This document shows positions 44,496 to 53,227 of a DNA stretch of 64,000 nucleotides, one piece after another. The translations under genes were made by a program, and so were the position numbers. How positions within the stretch are numbered: position 1 is the stretch's first letter; each line of letters opens with the position of its first letter. Under the pieces are notes generated by a model. It worked only from the letters and a program-made list of their open reading frames with translations, searched no databases and was not told the DNA's origin. The stretch covers positions 3,373,501 through 3,437,500 of the forward strand of contig NZ_CP041238.1 of assembly GCF_013488225.1 (NCBI RefSeq). Reading direction: 5' to 3'. This DNA comes from Sinorhizobium mexicanum. GTDB lineage: Bacteria; Pseudomonadota; Alphaproteobacteria; Rhizobiales; Rhizobiaceae.

Positions 44496-44804
44496 AAGTT
44501 TCCTCCAAGGTTGATTTTCGCCGGCGTCCTGAAGCTGTTGAAGGGCGACACCCCCAAGATATCGCGAAGTCGTCCGGCGACAATTCCAGACGGCTTTTGT
44601 GGGCCCATCAGGGCGCAGCCGGTCGTTCGCCGCAGCGAACACCGCGGCGCTTGATTCTTTGATTCCTGTCTGACTCCTCCCTGCCCAGCTTTTTGCGAAA
44701 CTGGCGGCTTCATCGATTGTGCTTGCTTGCTCAATCGATGAAGCCGAATTGCCACTTAACTTCTTTGATGTCAAGGTGGCGTTCGAAAATGGAGATCAAA
44801 ATTC
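44496..44804. promoter_or_regulatory. divergent promoter of the ribitol locus with perfect 14-bp inverted repeat
   Basis: Between the binding-protein gene and the LacI gene lies GGCTTCATCGATTG (44706-44719), a 12-bp spacer (44720-44731) and its exact complement CAATCGATGAAGCC (44732-44745). Each arm also contains the small palindrome ATCGAT. This is the best candidate operator for the adjacent LacI-type regulator; the 40-bp span could hold one long site or two neighbouring sites. The rest of the gap shows no gene. Confidence 0.75.
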
Positions 44805-45824
44805 GTGAAGCGCAGCATTCCGACGAAAAGGACAACGATCTACGACCTGGCTGAATTGGCCGGCACCTCGGCGAGCGCGGTGAGTGCCGTGCTGAACGGA
44901 AACTGGAAGAAGCGCCGCATCAGCAGCCAGTTGGCCGAGAAGATCACCCGGCTTGCCGAGGAACAGGGTTATGCGCTGAACATGCAGGCGAGCGTGCTCC
45001 GTCGCGAGCGATCGAAAATCATCGGCATGATCGTGCCGAAGTACGACAACCGTTACTTCGGCTCGATCGTGGAACAGTTCGAGGCCATGGCCCGCGAGAG
45101 GGGTCTTTTCCCGATCATCACCTGCACGCGCCGCGATCCCGCACTAGAAATCGAAGCGGCCCGCGCGATGCTTTCGTACCAGGTGGACTGCCTGATCGCG
45201 ACCGGTGCGACCGATCCGGATCGAATAGCCGACATCTGTTCGGCTGCCGGCGTCCGTGCCGTGAACCTCGACCTGCCGGGTTCGCGTGTGCCATCGGTCA
45301 TCTCGGACAATTTCGGCGGCGCGCTCGAACTCACGCGGCGCGTGCTGGCGAACTGCGAGAGGGAGTTCGGTGAAAAGGCACCGCTGCTCTTCGTCGGGGG
45401 ACGCGGAACCGACCACAACACAGCGGAGCGTGTGAGAGGCTTCCGCGCCGCCCATGCCGAGGCGGGGGTGGCGGTCGACGAGACGCTCGTCCTGACCTGT
45501 GGCTATGCGCCCGAGAAGGCAGAGAACGCCATGAAGGCGATGGCGGAAAAGGTGGATGCACTGCCGCGCGGCATGTTTGTCAACTCGACCATTTCGCTTG
45601 AAGGCGTCATGCGGTGGATCCGTCGCTCCGGCCATTATGCCGACCGGATGCCGCACCTCGGCTGCTTCGACTGGGATCCTTTCGTGGCCATGCTCGGCGA
45701 CCACATCGAAATGGTTCGCCAGGACGTTCCAAAAATGCTCGACGCGGTCTTCGAGATCATCGACTCCGGCGCATCGGACCTGAAAGTGATCCAGATTCCG
45801 CCGATCGTCGAGCAGACGGGGTGA
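44805..45824 (+). CDS. LacI-family transcriptional regulator of the ribitol locus
   Basis: A 339-residue regulator. The N-terminal helix-turn-helix is TTIYDLAELAGTSASAVSAV, then LNGNWKKRRIS; the remainder is a periplasmic-binding-protein-like ligand domain (SKIIGMIVPKYDNRYFGSIV). The start is GTG 44805 with GGAG upstream. It is divergent from the importer operon and so probably represses it until ribitol or D-ribulose is present. Confidence 0.9.
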   Translation: MKRSIPTKRTTIYDLAELAGTSASAVSAVLNGNWKKRRISSQLAEKITRLAEEQGYALNMQASVLRRERSKIIGMIVPKYDNRYFGSIVEQFEAMARERGLFPIITCTRRDPALEIEAARAMLSYQVDCLIATGATDPDRIADICSAAGVRAVNLDLPGSRVPSVISDNFGGALELTRRVLANCEREFGEKAPLLFVGGRGTDHNTAERVRGFRAAHAEAGVAVDETLVLTCGYAPEKAENAMKAMAEKVDALPRGMFVNSTISLEGVMRWIRRSGHYADRMPHLGCFDWDPFVAMLGDHIEMVRQDVPKMLDAVFEIIDSGASDLKVIQIPPIVEQTG

Positions 45825-45914
45825 TCACGGGAGTTTTGCCGACGACGCACGAAAGGGGCTTTGCTTTCATGCACGTCGCTGTCCCAATGCTGCAAACTTT
45901 TGGGCGACATGCAA

Positions 45915-47747
45915 TTAGTCGAGTTCGAACTCTTCCTTGTAGTCCTTGCGTAGACGTTCAGGCTGGTCTTCCTTCTTCAGCATGCAGTTGCCGACGACGA
46001 GCCGTTCGATCTCGGTGCCCATGAAGCATCGGAATGCATCTTCAGGCGTGCAGACGATAGGTTCTCCCCGCACGTTGAAGCTGGTGTTGACAAGGACTGG
46101 ACAGCCGGTGCGCGCTTTGAAGGCTGTCAAGAGATCCCAATAGCGAGGGTTCGTCTCGCGATGCACCGTCTGGATGCGCGCCGAGTAATCGACGTGGGTG
46201 ACAGCCGGAATCTCTGATCTCGGCACATTCAGCAAATCGATGCCGAACAACTGTTCCTGCGGATGGTTGGCATGCAACCTCCGGCGCTCCAGCACGTCAG
46301 CGACGAGCAGCATGTAAGGGCTGTCGGCATCGAGATCGAACCAGTCGGCTACGTCCTCGCGGCGGACTGAGGGAGCAAAGGGGCGAAAACTCTCCCGGTA
46401 CTTGACTTTGAGATTGAGCGTCTTCTGCATCGTCGGCGAGCGCGGATCGCCGAGTATCGAGCGCCCTCCAAGCGCACGCGGCCCAAACTCCATGCGCCCC
46501 TGCATCCAGCCAACGGCCTTTTCCTCCACAAGGGCCTCGACCGTGTCTGTCGTGATTTCGGCGTCGGACAGAACCCGGTAGGTGGCGCCGGCAGCAGCAA
46601 GGCGCTGTTCGATTTCACCTTGTCCGTAGCTCGGACCGAGATAGGCCCCGGCCATACTGTCCCCGCCGTTTGTGACGCGGGGCTGGCTCAGGTAGTCATG
46701 CCATACGGCGAGTGCCGCACCCAATGCGCCGCCTGCATCGCCGGCCGCGGGCTGCACCCAGATGTCCTCGAAGAGGCCTTCCTTGAGGAGCTTGCCATTG
46801 GCAACGCAGTTGAGCGCGACGCCACCCGCCAGGCAAAGATTTCTTTCATTGGTTTCCTGCTTCGCGAACCGTGCGAGCCGCAATACGACCTCTTCCGTAA
46901 CGCTCTGGATCGAGGCCGCCAGGTCCATTTCGCGCTGGGTAAGCGGGGACTCCGGCTTGCGCGGATCGCCGCCGAACAAGCGATGGAAGGCCGGCGACGT
47001 CATCGTGAGACCGGTGCAATAGTCGAAGTAGCGTTGATCAAGCCGAAACGAGCCATCCTCCTTGAGGTCGATAAGATGGTCGAGGATGGTTTGGGCGAAG
47101 CGCGGCCGGCCATAGGGCGCGAGCCCCATCAGCTTGTACTCGCCGGAGTTCACCTTGAAGCCGGTGTAGTAGGTGAAGGCGGAATAAAGCAGGCCGAGGG
47201 AATGGGGGAAATGGATTTCCTTCAATATTTCAAGGTGATTGTCGCGGCCGTGGCCAAGGGATGTCGTGCACCATTCGCCGACCCCGTCCATGGTCAATAC
47301 CGCCGCCCTGGAGAAGGGAGAAGGAAAGTACGCGCTCGCGGCGTGCGCCAGATGATGCTCAGTAAAGAGCAGCGATCCCGCCCATTCCTTCACTCCGGCA
47401 AGCCTGCCCAGATCCTTGCGAAGGAGCTTCTTTTGAAACAGCTTCTCCTTGATCCATACCGGCATCGCAACCTTGAAGGAACGAAACCCCCTCGGGCTCG
47501 TCGCAAGATAGGTCTCGAGGAGCCGCTCGAATTTCAGGAACGGTTTGTCGTAAAACACGACATGATCGATATCGTTCATGCCGCAGCGCGCTTCCGCCAG
47601 GCAATATTCGATGGCCCGCGCAGGAAACCGCGGATCGTGCTTCTTTCGAGTGAAGCGTTCCTCCTGCGCGGCCGCGAGGACGCGGCCGTCTTCGACCAGA
47701 GCCGCGGCGCTGTCGTGATAAAAGGCGGAAATGCCCAGAACGCGCAC
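45915..47747 (-). CDS. O-carbamoyltransferase (NodU/CmcH/SxtI family)
   Basis: A 610-residue enzyme that moves carbamoyl from carbamoyl phosphate, via carbamoyl-AMP, to a hydroxyl group. The N-terminal Kae1-like domain begins MRVLGISAFYHDSAAALVED and has the metal-binding histidines 131, 132 and 135 (EHHLAHAASAY). The C-terminal domain has GWMQGRMEFGPRALGGRSIL, the carbamoyl phosphate site. No nod genes are nearby, so a Nod-factor role is not supported. Two small membrane-protein genes lie directly upstream on the same strand, a set resembling saxitoxin sxtI/K/J. Its acceptor is unknown. Confidence 0.92.
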   Translation of the reverse strand: MRVLGISAFYHDSAAALVEDGRVLAAAQEERFTRKKHDPRFPARAIEYCLAEARCGMNDIDHVVFYDKPFLKFERLLETYLATSPRGFRSFKVAMPVWIKEKLFQKKLLRKDLGRLAGVKEWAGSLLFTEHHLAHAASAYFPSPFSRAAVLTMDGVGEWCTTSLGHGRDNHLEILKEIHFPHSLGLLYSAFTYYTGFKVNSGEYKLMGLAPYGRPRFAQTILDHLIDLKEDGSFRLDQRYFDYCTGLTMTSPAFHRLFGGDPRKPESPLTQREMDLAASIQSVTEEVVLRLARFAKQETNERNLCLAGGVALNCVANGKLLKEGLFEDIWVQPAAGDAGGALGAALAVWHDYLSQPRVTNGGDSMAGAYLGPSYGQGEIEQRLAAAGATYRVLSDAEITTDTVEALVEEKAVGWMQGRMEFGPRALGGRSILGDPRSPTMQKTLNLKVKYRESFRPFAPSVRREDVADWFDLDADSPYMLLVADVLERRRLHANHPQEQLFGIDLLNVPRSEIPAVTHVDYSARIQTVHRETNPRYWDLLTAFKARTGCPVLVNTSFNVRGEPIVCTPEDAFRCFMGTEIERLVVGNCMLKKEDQPERLRKDYKEEFELD

Positions 47748-47759
47748 GAGGGCCCCGCG

Positions 47760-47909
47760 TCAGAACAGGGTGTAGATGAACGGCGCGACCGCGGTGCCCT
47801 GTGTGAGGACCACCAGCGTTCCAAATACCGACACCATGATCAGGATCGGGAGCAACCAGAACTTCTTTCGGTTACCCATATAGGCGAAAAGCTCCTGGAC
47901 GAATTCCAT
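47760..47909 (-). CDS. DUF5989-type small membrane protein (SxtK-like)
   Basis: A 49-residue protein with a polar start (MEFVQELFAYMGNRKKFW) and one hydrophobic helix ending GTAVAPFIYTLF. The NRKKFWLLPI and VLTQGTAVAPFIYTLF text is typical of the DUF5989 micro-proteins found beside carbamoyltransferases. Start ATG 47909 has AGAGGGAAGAGAG upstream. It lies between the SxtJ-like gene (19 bp) and the carbamoyltransferase gene (12 bp). Function unknown; it may tether the enzyme to the membrane. Confidence 0.85.
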   Translation of the reverse strand: MEFVQELFAYMGNRKKFWLLPILIMVSVFGTLVVLTQGTAVAPFIYTLF

Positions 47910-47928
47910 CTCTCTTCCCTCTCGACAT

Positions 47929-48360
47929 TTAGTACTGGTTGCGCATCGTCGCCGGCGGCGGCTCGTTTGGGGATCTCGTCCTCCAGTAGGTGCTTGCGCT
48001 GCGGTCGAATGCTGCCCCCAAGGGGTCGTGGCCGCGCAATCGCAACAGAACCCCGATCGGAATGAAGGTGGTGACATAGATCAGCAGCATCACGACCGGA
48101 TTGATCACCTTGAACAGGAGCAGGCCGAGTTTGGTCCAGAGCCGGTTCGCTGTCGTCAAAGTATGCGGAGCCAGGCATGCCAGGATGACAAGCGCAATAC
48201 CGATGGAACCAAGCGCAATGGTGAGTAGGGTGGCGTGCTCAGCCTGCCACCATCTCAACACTGCGATGCAAACAAGAATCCCGCCGACGGTGTACCCGAA
48301 ACTACGGTTGGACGGACCTTCCGGGATGCTTTCTATGATCGGCTCATGCGACGCGCTCAT
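47929..48360 (-). CDS. SxtJ-family membrane protein
   Basis: A 143-residue protein with about four hydrophobic segments (SFGYTVGGILVCIAVL, LLTIALGSIGIALVILACLA, VINPVVMLLIYVTTFIPIGV). The text PHTLTTANRLWTKLGLLLFK and LLRLRGHDPLGAAFD is the hallmark of the SxtJ family. The last 30 residues are polar (RSASTYWRTRSPNEPPP). I start at ATG 48360 (MSASHEP). It is the first gene of the three-gene operon. Function is unknown; it always seems to accompany carbamoyltransferases, so a role in membrane docking or substrate access is inferred. Confidence 0.86.
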   Translation of the reverse strand: MSASHEPIIESIPEGPSNRSFGYTVGGILVCIAVLRWWQAEHATLLTIALGSIGIALVILACLAPHTLTTANRLWTKLGLLLFKVINPVVMLLIYVTTFIPIGVLLRLRGHDPLGAAFDRSASTYWRTRSPNEPPPATMRNQY

Positions 48361-48928
48361 TGCTACCCACCTCAATCAAGCGCCCGGCGTCAATGTTGGT
48401 GAACTGAAATCGAGGGCAATAGTCCCTCACAATCGCATTAATTCATGACCAAACTACAGCAACAGCGGTCAGGTTTGGTCAATATGCCGATGGATATAGA
48501 AACGGTTTCCGTGGAGAAAATCCGCATCAGTCAATGCTCTGCCGCGGCATATCGGCAACCGATGACAGCATAGAAGGAAATGGATTTTTACATGTTGGCT
48601 AACGTTACGATGCCGGTCAGGCTTTTGGTGTTCAAAACAGAATTTTTCGACTGATATTACTGAATATCATTGTGCTCGTGTGCCCGGTTGTTGACCGCTT
48701 TGCAACTTCGTCCTGATGGGTGAAAAATTCGATCGCGTGAGTGCGTGCCGGATCGACGGATCCATATATCCAGCGGTATATTGGCAGTCATGCCAATTAA
48801 GCTTATCCCAGCCCAAATGCATGTTCGCGCCATTGAGAGACAGGGGTCATTTTAAAAGACTAGATTTGGCTGCCGCAGCCGGCAGATATTTGTTTTGACA
48901 GTAAATACCTGGATCAGTTCATACTCGG
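48361..48928. promoter_or_regulatory. long AT-rich divergent intergenic region with two palindromes
   Basis: No convincing gene lies in these 568 bp. TGACCAAAC (48446-48454) and GTTTGGTCA (48473-48481) form a 9-bp inverted repeat with an 18-bp spacer, about 86-121 bp before the sxtJ-like start. ATTGGCA and TGCCAAT (48780-48797) form a second dyad with a 4-bp spacer, about 130 bp before the histidine kinase gene. Both are candidate sites for a shared regulator. The base composition is clearly more AT-rich than the coding parts. Confidence 0.55.
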
Positions 48929-50812
48929 GTGGCCGCTTTAATGTGGAACGGTTCGGCCAACATAAGCGCTTCAATTGAGGCAGCTCTCAGGGGATGTACA
49001 ACGGCCATCCTCAGGACATTCAATCTGTCAGATCGACTGCGTGCTGAATATGGTCGCGCGCACGAAAGGATGCGGAGCGATCGCCACGCGAACGAGCGGG
49101 ATCTTCTTCCAGGTCGCATGGTTTGGACGAACACCTTCCGTGCCCGGTCGGACAAGGTGATCGCAATCGGCCGCATCATGCTTGCGGCCGGCAGCATCTG
49201 GATCGCGTGGCTGGACTCGGTGCATGTGCCGTTGCCGCCCGAACCGATGTACGCGCTGCTCGTCGCTTATTTCTGCTACGCCGTCATCGTTGCCATCCTG
49301 TCCTGGCGAACCGAGATTTCGAGGGTACGCGGGACGTTCGTGCGCCATGTGATCGATATCGTCGCATTCGCGGCGTTCATGTCGATGACTGACGGCACGT
49401 CGAGCCCCTTTTTCGTGCTCATGCCCTTCACGCTGTTGTCCGCGACCCTGCACTGGAGATGGCGAGGCGCGTTCTGGAGTGGGCTCACTTGCCTGCTGAT
49501 CCTGCTGTATCTCGGATACTTCGACACACGTGATCTGTTCGATCCGGACGCCGATACCACGACGAATGTTTCCCGGTTGTTGTTCATCTTCGTGGCAGCG
49601 GTACTGCTCATCTGGCTTGGGGCCCATCAGGAGGCCGTGCGCGCCGAGTTGTTGAGACTGGTTCAAAGAACGCCTGCCTTGCCTCAAGGCCGCGAGTGGC
49701 CCGCCGCTGCCGCGCTGGAATATGCCGCGCACGTGATGCTGGTTAAGCGCGCGCTGCTCATCTGGAGTGACGGCGAAGAGCCGTGGACATATGTGGCGTT
49801 ATGGGAAAACGGGGTCTGCAAGGTCACGCAGATGGCTCCGGATGCCTTTGGAACATGGACCGACAAAACCCTGCACCAACGAAGCCTGTTGATATCCGAT
49901 ACCACGCGCAACCGTGTTCTCATTCACAAGGGCGATGGTCGATTTGACTCCTGGACCGATGAGCGGCCGCCCCTCTCTCCCGCGCTTGTCGATGCGTTTT
50001 CGTTGACTTCCGCCGTCTCTGTTCATTTCGAGGTTGGCGACCTGCAGGCCCGCCTCTTTCTGCTCGAACCGCCGGCGCTGACGCTTGACGACGTCGCAAT
50101 CACCGAAATCATCGCCGATCGCATCAAGGCGCTCTTCGAACAAGCGATGCTGGTTCGTCGTCTTAGCGACGAGGCCGCCGTCGAGGAACGCATTCGTATC
50201 GGCCGCGACCTTCATGATGGTGTTCTTCAAACTCTGGCGGGCACCGCCTTGCAGCTCCAATCTCTGCGGCCGATGGGACAAGAACCGCCCGACGACTTGG
50301 AGGAACGCTTGACCGCAATCCAGTCGATGCTTCTCGACGAGCAGCGGGAGTTGCGCACCTTCATCCGGGCGCTGGAACCGGGGCGTGAGCATGGAAACGC
50401 GGCGGAAGCACAACTGGAGCATCAATTCGCGGAATTGGCCGATCGGCTCATGCTGCAATGGCAGATCGATGTGGATGTCGCGCTCGATCCAGCCAAGGTC
50501 AGGCTTCCGATGAGTCTGATTTACGAGTTGACGCGCATGACATCAGAGGCGACGGCCAACGCGGTGCGCCATGGACACGCACAGAAGGTCAGGATCCGCC
50601 TGCGGACAGACAAGGAAGCAATCGTACTGACCGTTGACGACGACGGGGTCGGGTTTGGCTTCGGCGATCGCGTCGAGCATGCCGAGCTGGAACACAAGAA
50701 AATGGGTCCAAGAAGCTTGCGCGAGCGAACAGCCGCTCGCGGCGGCAAACTTGCAATTGATAGGATTGCGGAATGGACACGAGTGATGATCATGCTTCCG
50801 ATGCCTCGATAA
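48929..50812 (+). CDS. sensor histidine kinase, NarL/DegS type
   Basis: Up to 627 residues. Six hydrophobic segments occupy about residues 70-235. A GAF-like region follows, then a HisKA_3 dimerisation domain with His429 (RIGRDLHDGVLQTLAGTALQ) and an HATPase domain (TSEATANAVRHGHA, DDDGVGFGFGDR). The start is uncertain: GTG 48929, ATG 48941 or ATG 49070/49118, since about 60 N-terminal residues look unconserved. It phosphorylates the response regulator whose gene overlaps its 3' end. The sensed signal is unknown, presumably at the membrane. Confidence 0.9.
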   Translation: MAALMWNGSANISASIEAALRGCTTAILRTFNLSDRLRAEYGRAHERMRSDRHANERDLLPGRMVWTNTFRARSDKVIAIGRIMLAAGSIWIAWLDSVHVPLPPEPMYALLVAYFCYAVIVAILSWRTEISRVRGTFVRHVIDIVAFAAFMSMTDGTSSPFFVLMPFTLLSATLHWRWRGAFWSGLTCLLILLYLGYFDTRDLFDPDADTTTNVSRLLFIFVAAVLLIWLGAHQEAVRAELLRLVQRTPALPQGREWPAAAALEYAAHVMLVKRALLIWSDGEEPWTYVALWENGVCKVTQMAPDAFGTWTDKTLHQRSLLISDTTRNRVLIHKGDGRFDSWTDERPPLSPALVDAFSLTSAVSVHFEVGDLQARLFLLEPPALTLDDVAITEIIADRIKALFEQAMLVRRLSDEAAVEERIRIGRDLHDGVLQTLAGTALQLQSLRPMGQEPPDDLEERLTAIQSMLLDEQRELRTFIRALEPGREHGNAAEAQLEHQFAELADRLMLQWQIDVDVALDPAKVRLPMSLIYELTRMTSEATANAVRHGHAQKVRIRLRTDKEAIVLTVDDDGVGFGFGDRVEHAELEHKKMGPRSLRERTAARGGKLAIDRIAEWTRVMIMLPMPR

Positions 50813-51450
50813 ATCTCCGCGTGATTGTCGTCGACGATCATTTGATCGTTCTCGACGGGCTGCGGCGTTTGATCGAGACCGTGCCTGGTTGGCAGGTCGT
50901 GGCGACATGTCAAAACGCCGTGCAGGCGCTTGACGTCCTGAATTCCGATGCTGTTGATTTCGTCGTTCTCGATTTACGAATGCCGGAGATGAACGGCCTG
51001 GAGTTCGTTCGTCGCGCACGTGGCTGCTGCCGCGCGGCGATCGTGATCCTTACTGCGGACATCGGCGACGACCAACTCGAAGAAGCGATGCAACTCGGCG
51101 TGCGCGGCATCGTGCTGAAGGAACAAGCGCCTGTCGCGCTGTTGGATTGTATCAGAGAGGTCGTGGCGGGCGGCACCTATTTTCACGATCCGGCGCTAAA
51201 GGGCGCGCTCGATCGCATCCGCAGACAAGAGACCGAGCGCGACCGGGTTCTTGAGGTGTTGACGCAGCGCGAAATAGAGGTGTCACGCCTTGCTGCGGCG
51301 GGAATGCGCAGCAGAGAGATTGGCATGCGACTCGGGATTTCACCCGGCACCGTGAAGCTCCACCTTCACAGCATCTATAGCAAGCTCGATATTTCGACGC
51401 GCGTGGAGCTTGCCAATCTGTCAAAGAGGCTGCAGCTCAACATTGATTGA
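50773..51450 (+). CDS. response regulator, NarL/FixJ family
   Basis: A 225-residue regulator. Receiver residues are Asp21-Asp22, phospho-acceptor Asp67 (FVVLDLRMPEMNG) and Lys116 (GIVLKEQAP). The LuxR-type helix-turn-helix is LTQREIEVSRLAAAGMRSRE, then IGMRLGISPGTVKLHLHSIY. The start ATG 50773 overlaps the kinase gene by 40 bp in another frame, so the two are tightly coupled. It probably controls the flanking carbamoyltransferase and SGNH genes. Confidence 0.93.
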   Translation: MDTSDDHASDASINLRVIVVDDHLIVLDGLRRLIETVPGWQVVATCQNAVQALDVLNSDAVDFVVLDLRMPEMNGLEFVRRARGCCRAAIVILTADIGDDQLEEAMQLGVRGIVLKEQAPVALLDCIREVVAGGTYFHDPALKGALDRIRRQETERDRVLEVLTQREIEVSRLAAAGMRSREIGMRLGISPGTVKLHLHSIYSKLDISTRVELANLSKRLQLNID

Positions 51451-51470
51451 TCTCCCGGTTATTGCGGAAT

Positions 51471-51484
51471 GTTTTGGCCAAAAC
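51471..51484. promoter_or_regulatory. perfect 14-bp palindrome upstream of the first SGNH gene
   Basis: GTTTTGGCCAAAAC is fully self-complementary. It lies 20 bp after the response regulator stop and about 175 bp before the SGNH gene start. Its half-site resembles those of the palindromes in the divergent region upstream of the kinase gene. A TTGACA at 51508-51513 follows, without a clear -10 element. Confidence 0.5.
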
Positions 51485-51659
51485 TGCTAGGCTCAGGAAA
51501 ACGATATTTGACAGAATTGACGAATTCTCGCCGGAGATCGGAATCGTAAAATAAACGCCGAATGCCCCTCCCCTGCGTGTCCTCGGGTCAGGTAGACAGA
51601 CCCGAGCAAAAAGCGGAAGTCAAACATAGGCTTGACCTTGCGAGAAAGGTGGAACTGCC

Positions 51660-52991
51660 TTGAGACACAGAAGAACAGGATTTATACTTTGTACGATCCT
51701 GGCGGCTTACTTCTTGCTGAGCCCCGCCTACGCGCTGTTGAACTATAGCGAATATGCTTCCGCCGCGCCGCACTTCCTTCGCTACGTTGTGATCCCGGGA
51801 TCGCTCGCCCTTTTGTTTCTGCTCGCGGGCGTCCTGGCGAGACCCAAGCTAGCGATGGCGGTCGGCATCTACGGCCTGAGCGCCTTGCTCGGCCTGTTTC
51901 TCTTTGAAGCATTGCTTACCTTCCGGTCCGTGCCAGTCCGATTGTCGATGTTGGGGCAGCTCGACGAAAACGAACGGCAGGCTCTTGAGCAGAAAGGATA
52001 TGTCGTAGCCGCATTCACACTCAACCAGCTCAACAGAATGTCGAATGTCGATAGTTTGCCGCAAGCAGTATTGTCCGGCTTCCCGAAGACTGAAGTCGTT
52101 CTCTGCGCGCCAGACAACAATGCGATCACCTATCGTTCAGATCGTTTCGGCTTCAACAATCCGGACGAGGTATACGATCGCGGCACCATCGACGCGATGC
52201 TTCTCGGCGACTCTTTCGTCGAGGGTTTTTGCCTGCCTCCCGGCGACGATATTGCGTCACACCTGAGATTGGACCGGCTTGTAGCGACTGCTGCGGGTAT
52301 CAGGGGCAATGGTCCCCTCGTCGAACTCGCGACGCTCGGACGCTTCGGCCCGATCCTTCGCCCCGATCATGTGCTGATGGTGTTTTTCGAAGGAAATGAC
52401 TGGGAGAATCTGGAAAACGAGCTTCACATGCCATGGCTGCGCGCGGCTCTCGACCTGGATGCGAACTACGGATCCCCGTCGGACGCCGGCGACTCCTTGC
52501 ATCGGGCAAGAACCGCGATGGGGCAGCGTAACAAGGAGCCTGTGACGGTCATGGATCTCTTGACAAAGACGGAGCTCCTTCGAAATTTCGCGGCATTGCA
52601 ACAGACGCTTACGCGCTTGGGACTGGTCTTGCCGAAGGCCACGCCGGAAATACCGCAGTTTCGTAAGATCCTCCATCGTGCGAAATCGATAACCAACAGT
52701 TGGGGAGGAACCTTCACGCTCGTCTATGTGCCAAGGGTCGATCGGTTCATGGGCGCACTCAGCTCGAGAGCCGCATTCGACCCGCTGCGCACGCTTGTGC
52801 TCGACAGCGCGGTTGCCGAAGGCATCGAGGTGATCGATCTCGTGCCGCCCTTGGAGGCGCACCCGGAGCCTGAGAAGATGTATGCTGCAGATAGCCACTT
52901 CAACCGCGACGGCGCCGCATTTGCTGCAGATATCATCGCGAAACGCTTGGCAGGCCCTCAGATATCGAAGGCGGCCAGCGTGATGCACTGA
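51660..52991 (+). CDS. membrane-anchored SGNH/GDSL-family hydrolase (1)
   Basis: A 443-residue protein. Three N-terminal hydrophobic segments (about residues 8-110) anchor it in the inner membrane. The SGNH domain follows outside: nucleophile Ser in DAMLLGDSFVEGFCLPP, block III Asn in VFFEGNDWENL and the Asp/His pair in DSHFNRDGAAFAA. Related proteins deacylate or transfer acyl groups on extracellular glycans. The start is TTG 51660 with AGGTGGA upstream. It follows the two-component genes on the same strand. Confidence 0.83.
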   Translation: MRHRRTGFILCTILAAYFLLSPAYALLNYSEYASAAPHFLRYVVIPGSLALLFLLAGVLARPKLAMAVGIYGLSALLGLFLFEALLTFRSVPVRLSMLGQLDENERQALEQKGYVVAAFTLNQLNRMSNVDSLPQAVLSGFPKTEVVLCAPDNNAITYRSDRFGFNNPDEVYDRGTIDAMLLGDSFVEGFCLPPGDDIASHLRLDRLVATAAGIRGNGPLVELATLGRFGPILRPDHVLMVFFEGNDWENLENELHMPWLRAALDLDANYGSPSDAGDSLHRARTAMGQRNKEPVTVMDLLTKTELLRNFAALQQTLTRLGLVLPKATPEIPQFRKILHRAKSITNSWGGTFTLVYVPRVDRFMGALSSRAAFDPLRTLVLDSAVAEGIEVIDLVPPLEAHPEPEKMYAADSHFNRDGAAFAADIIAKRLAGPQISKAASVMH

Positions 52992-53227
52992 ACGCAATAC
53001 CGCGCAAAGCAGGCCTCGCAACGGGGCGTCACCAACGCGCATGTGCCGCCTGAGCGTGAAAAAAGACGCGGTGAGTATATCCATGGGAATATATTCGAAA
53101 AACTGGCAATAGGTTAGAGTTGCGCTGTTTAATATCCGGCTCCCGGAATGATGCGAATTTAGATTAGGTAATCAGCACCGTCAGTTTTCCAGTTGCGAAG
53201 CGTTCTTCTCTTCCTCGGAGAGCGATC

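Noticed and set aside
45915..47747. Nod-factor carbamoyltransferase nodU
   Set aside because: The family fits, but no nod box, nodulation genes or Nod-factor synthesis genes are nearby, while SxtJ- and DUF5989-type genes are. A Nod-factor role is not supported.
48716..48898. 60-codon frame in the long intergenic region
   Set aside because: No ribosome site, odd composition (many Cys, Trp and Arg without pattern) and a position inside the probable promoter region.
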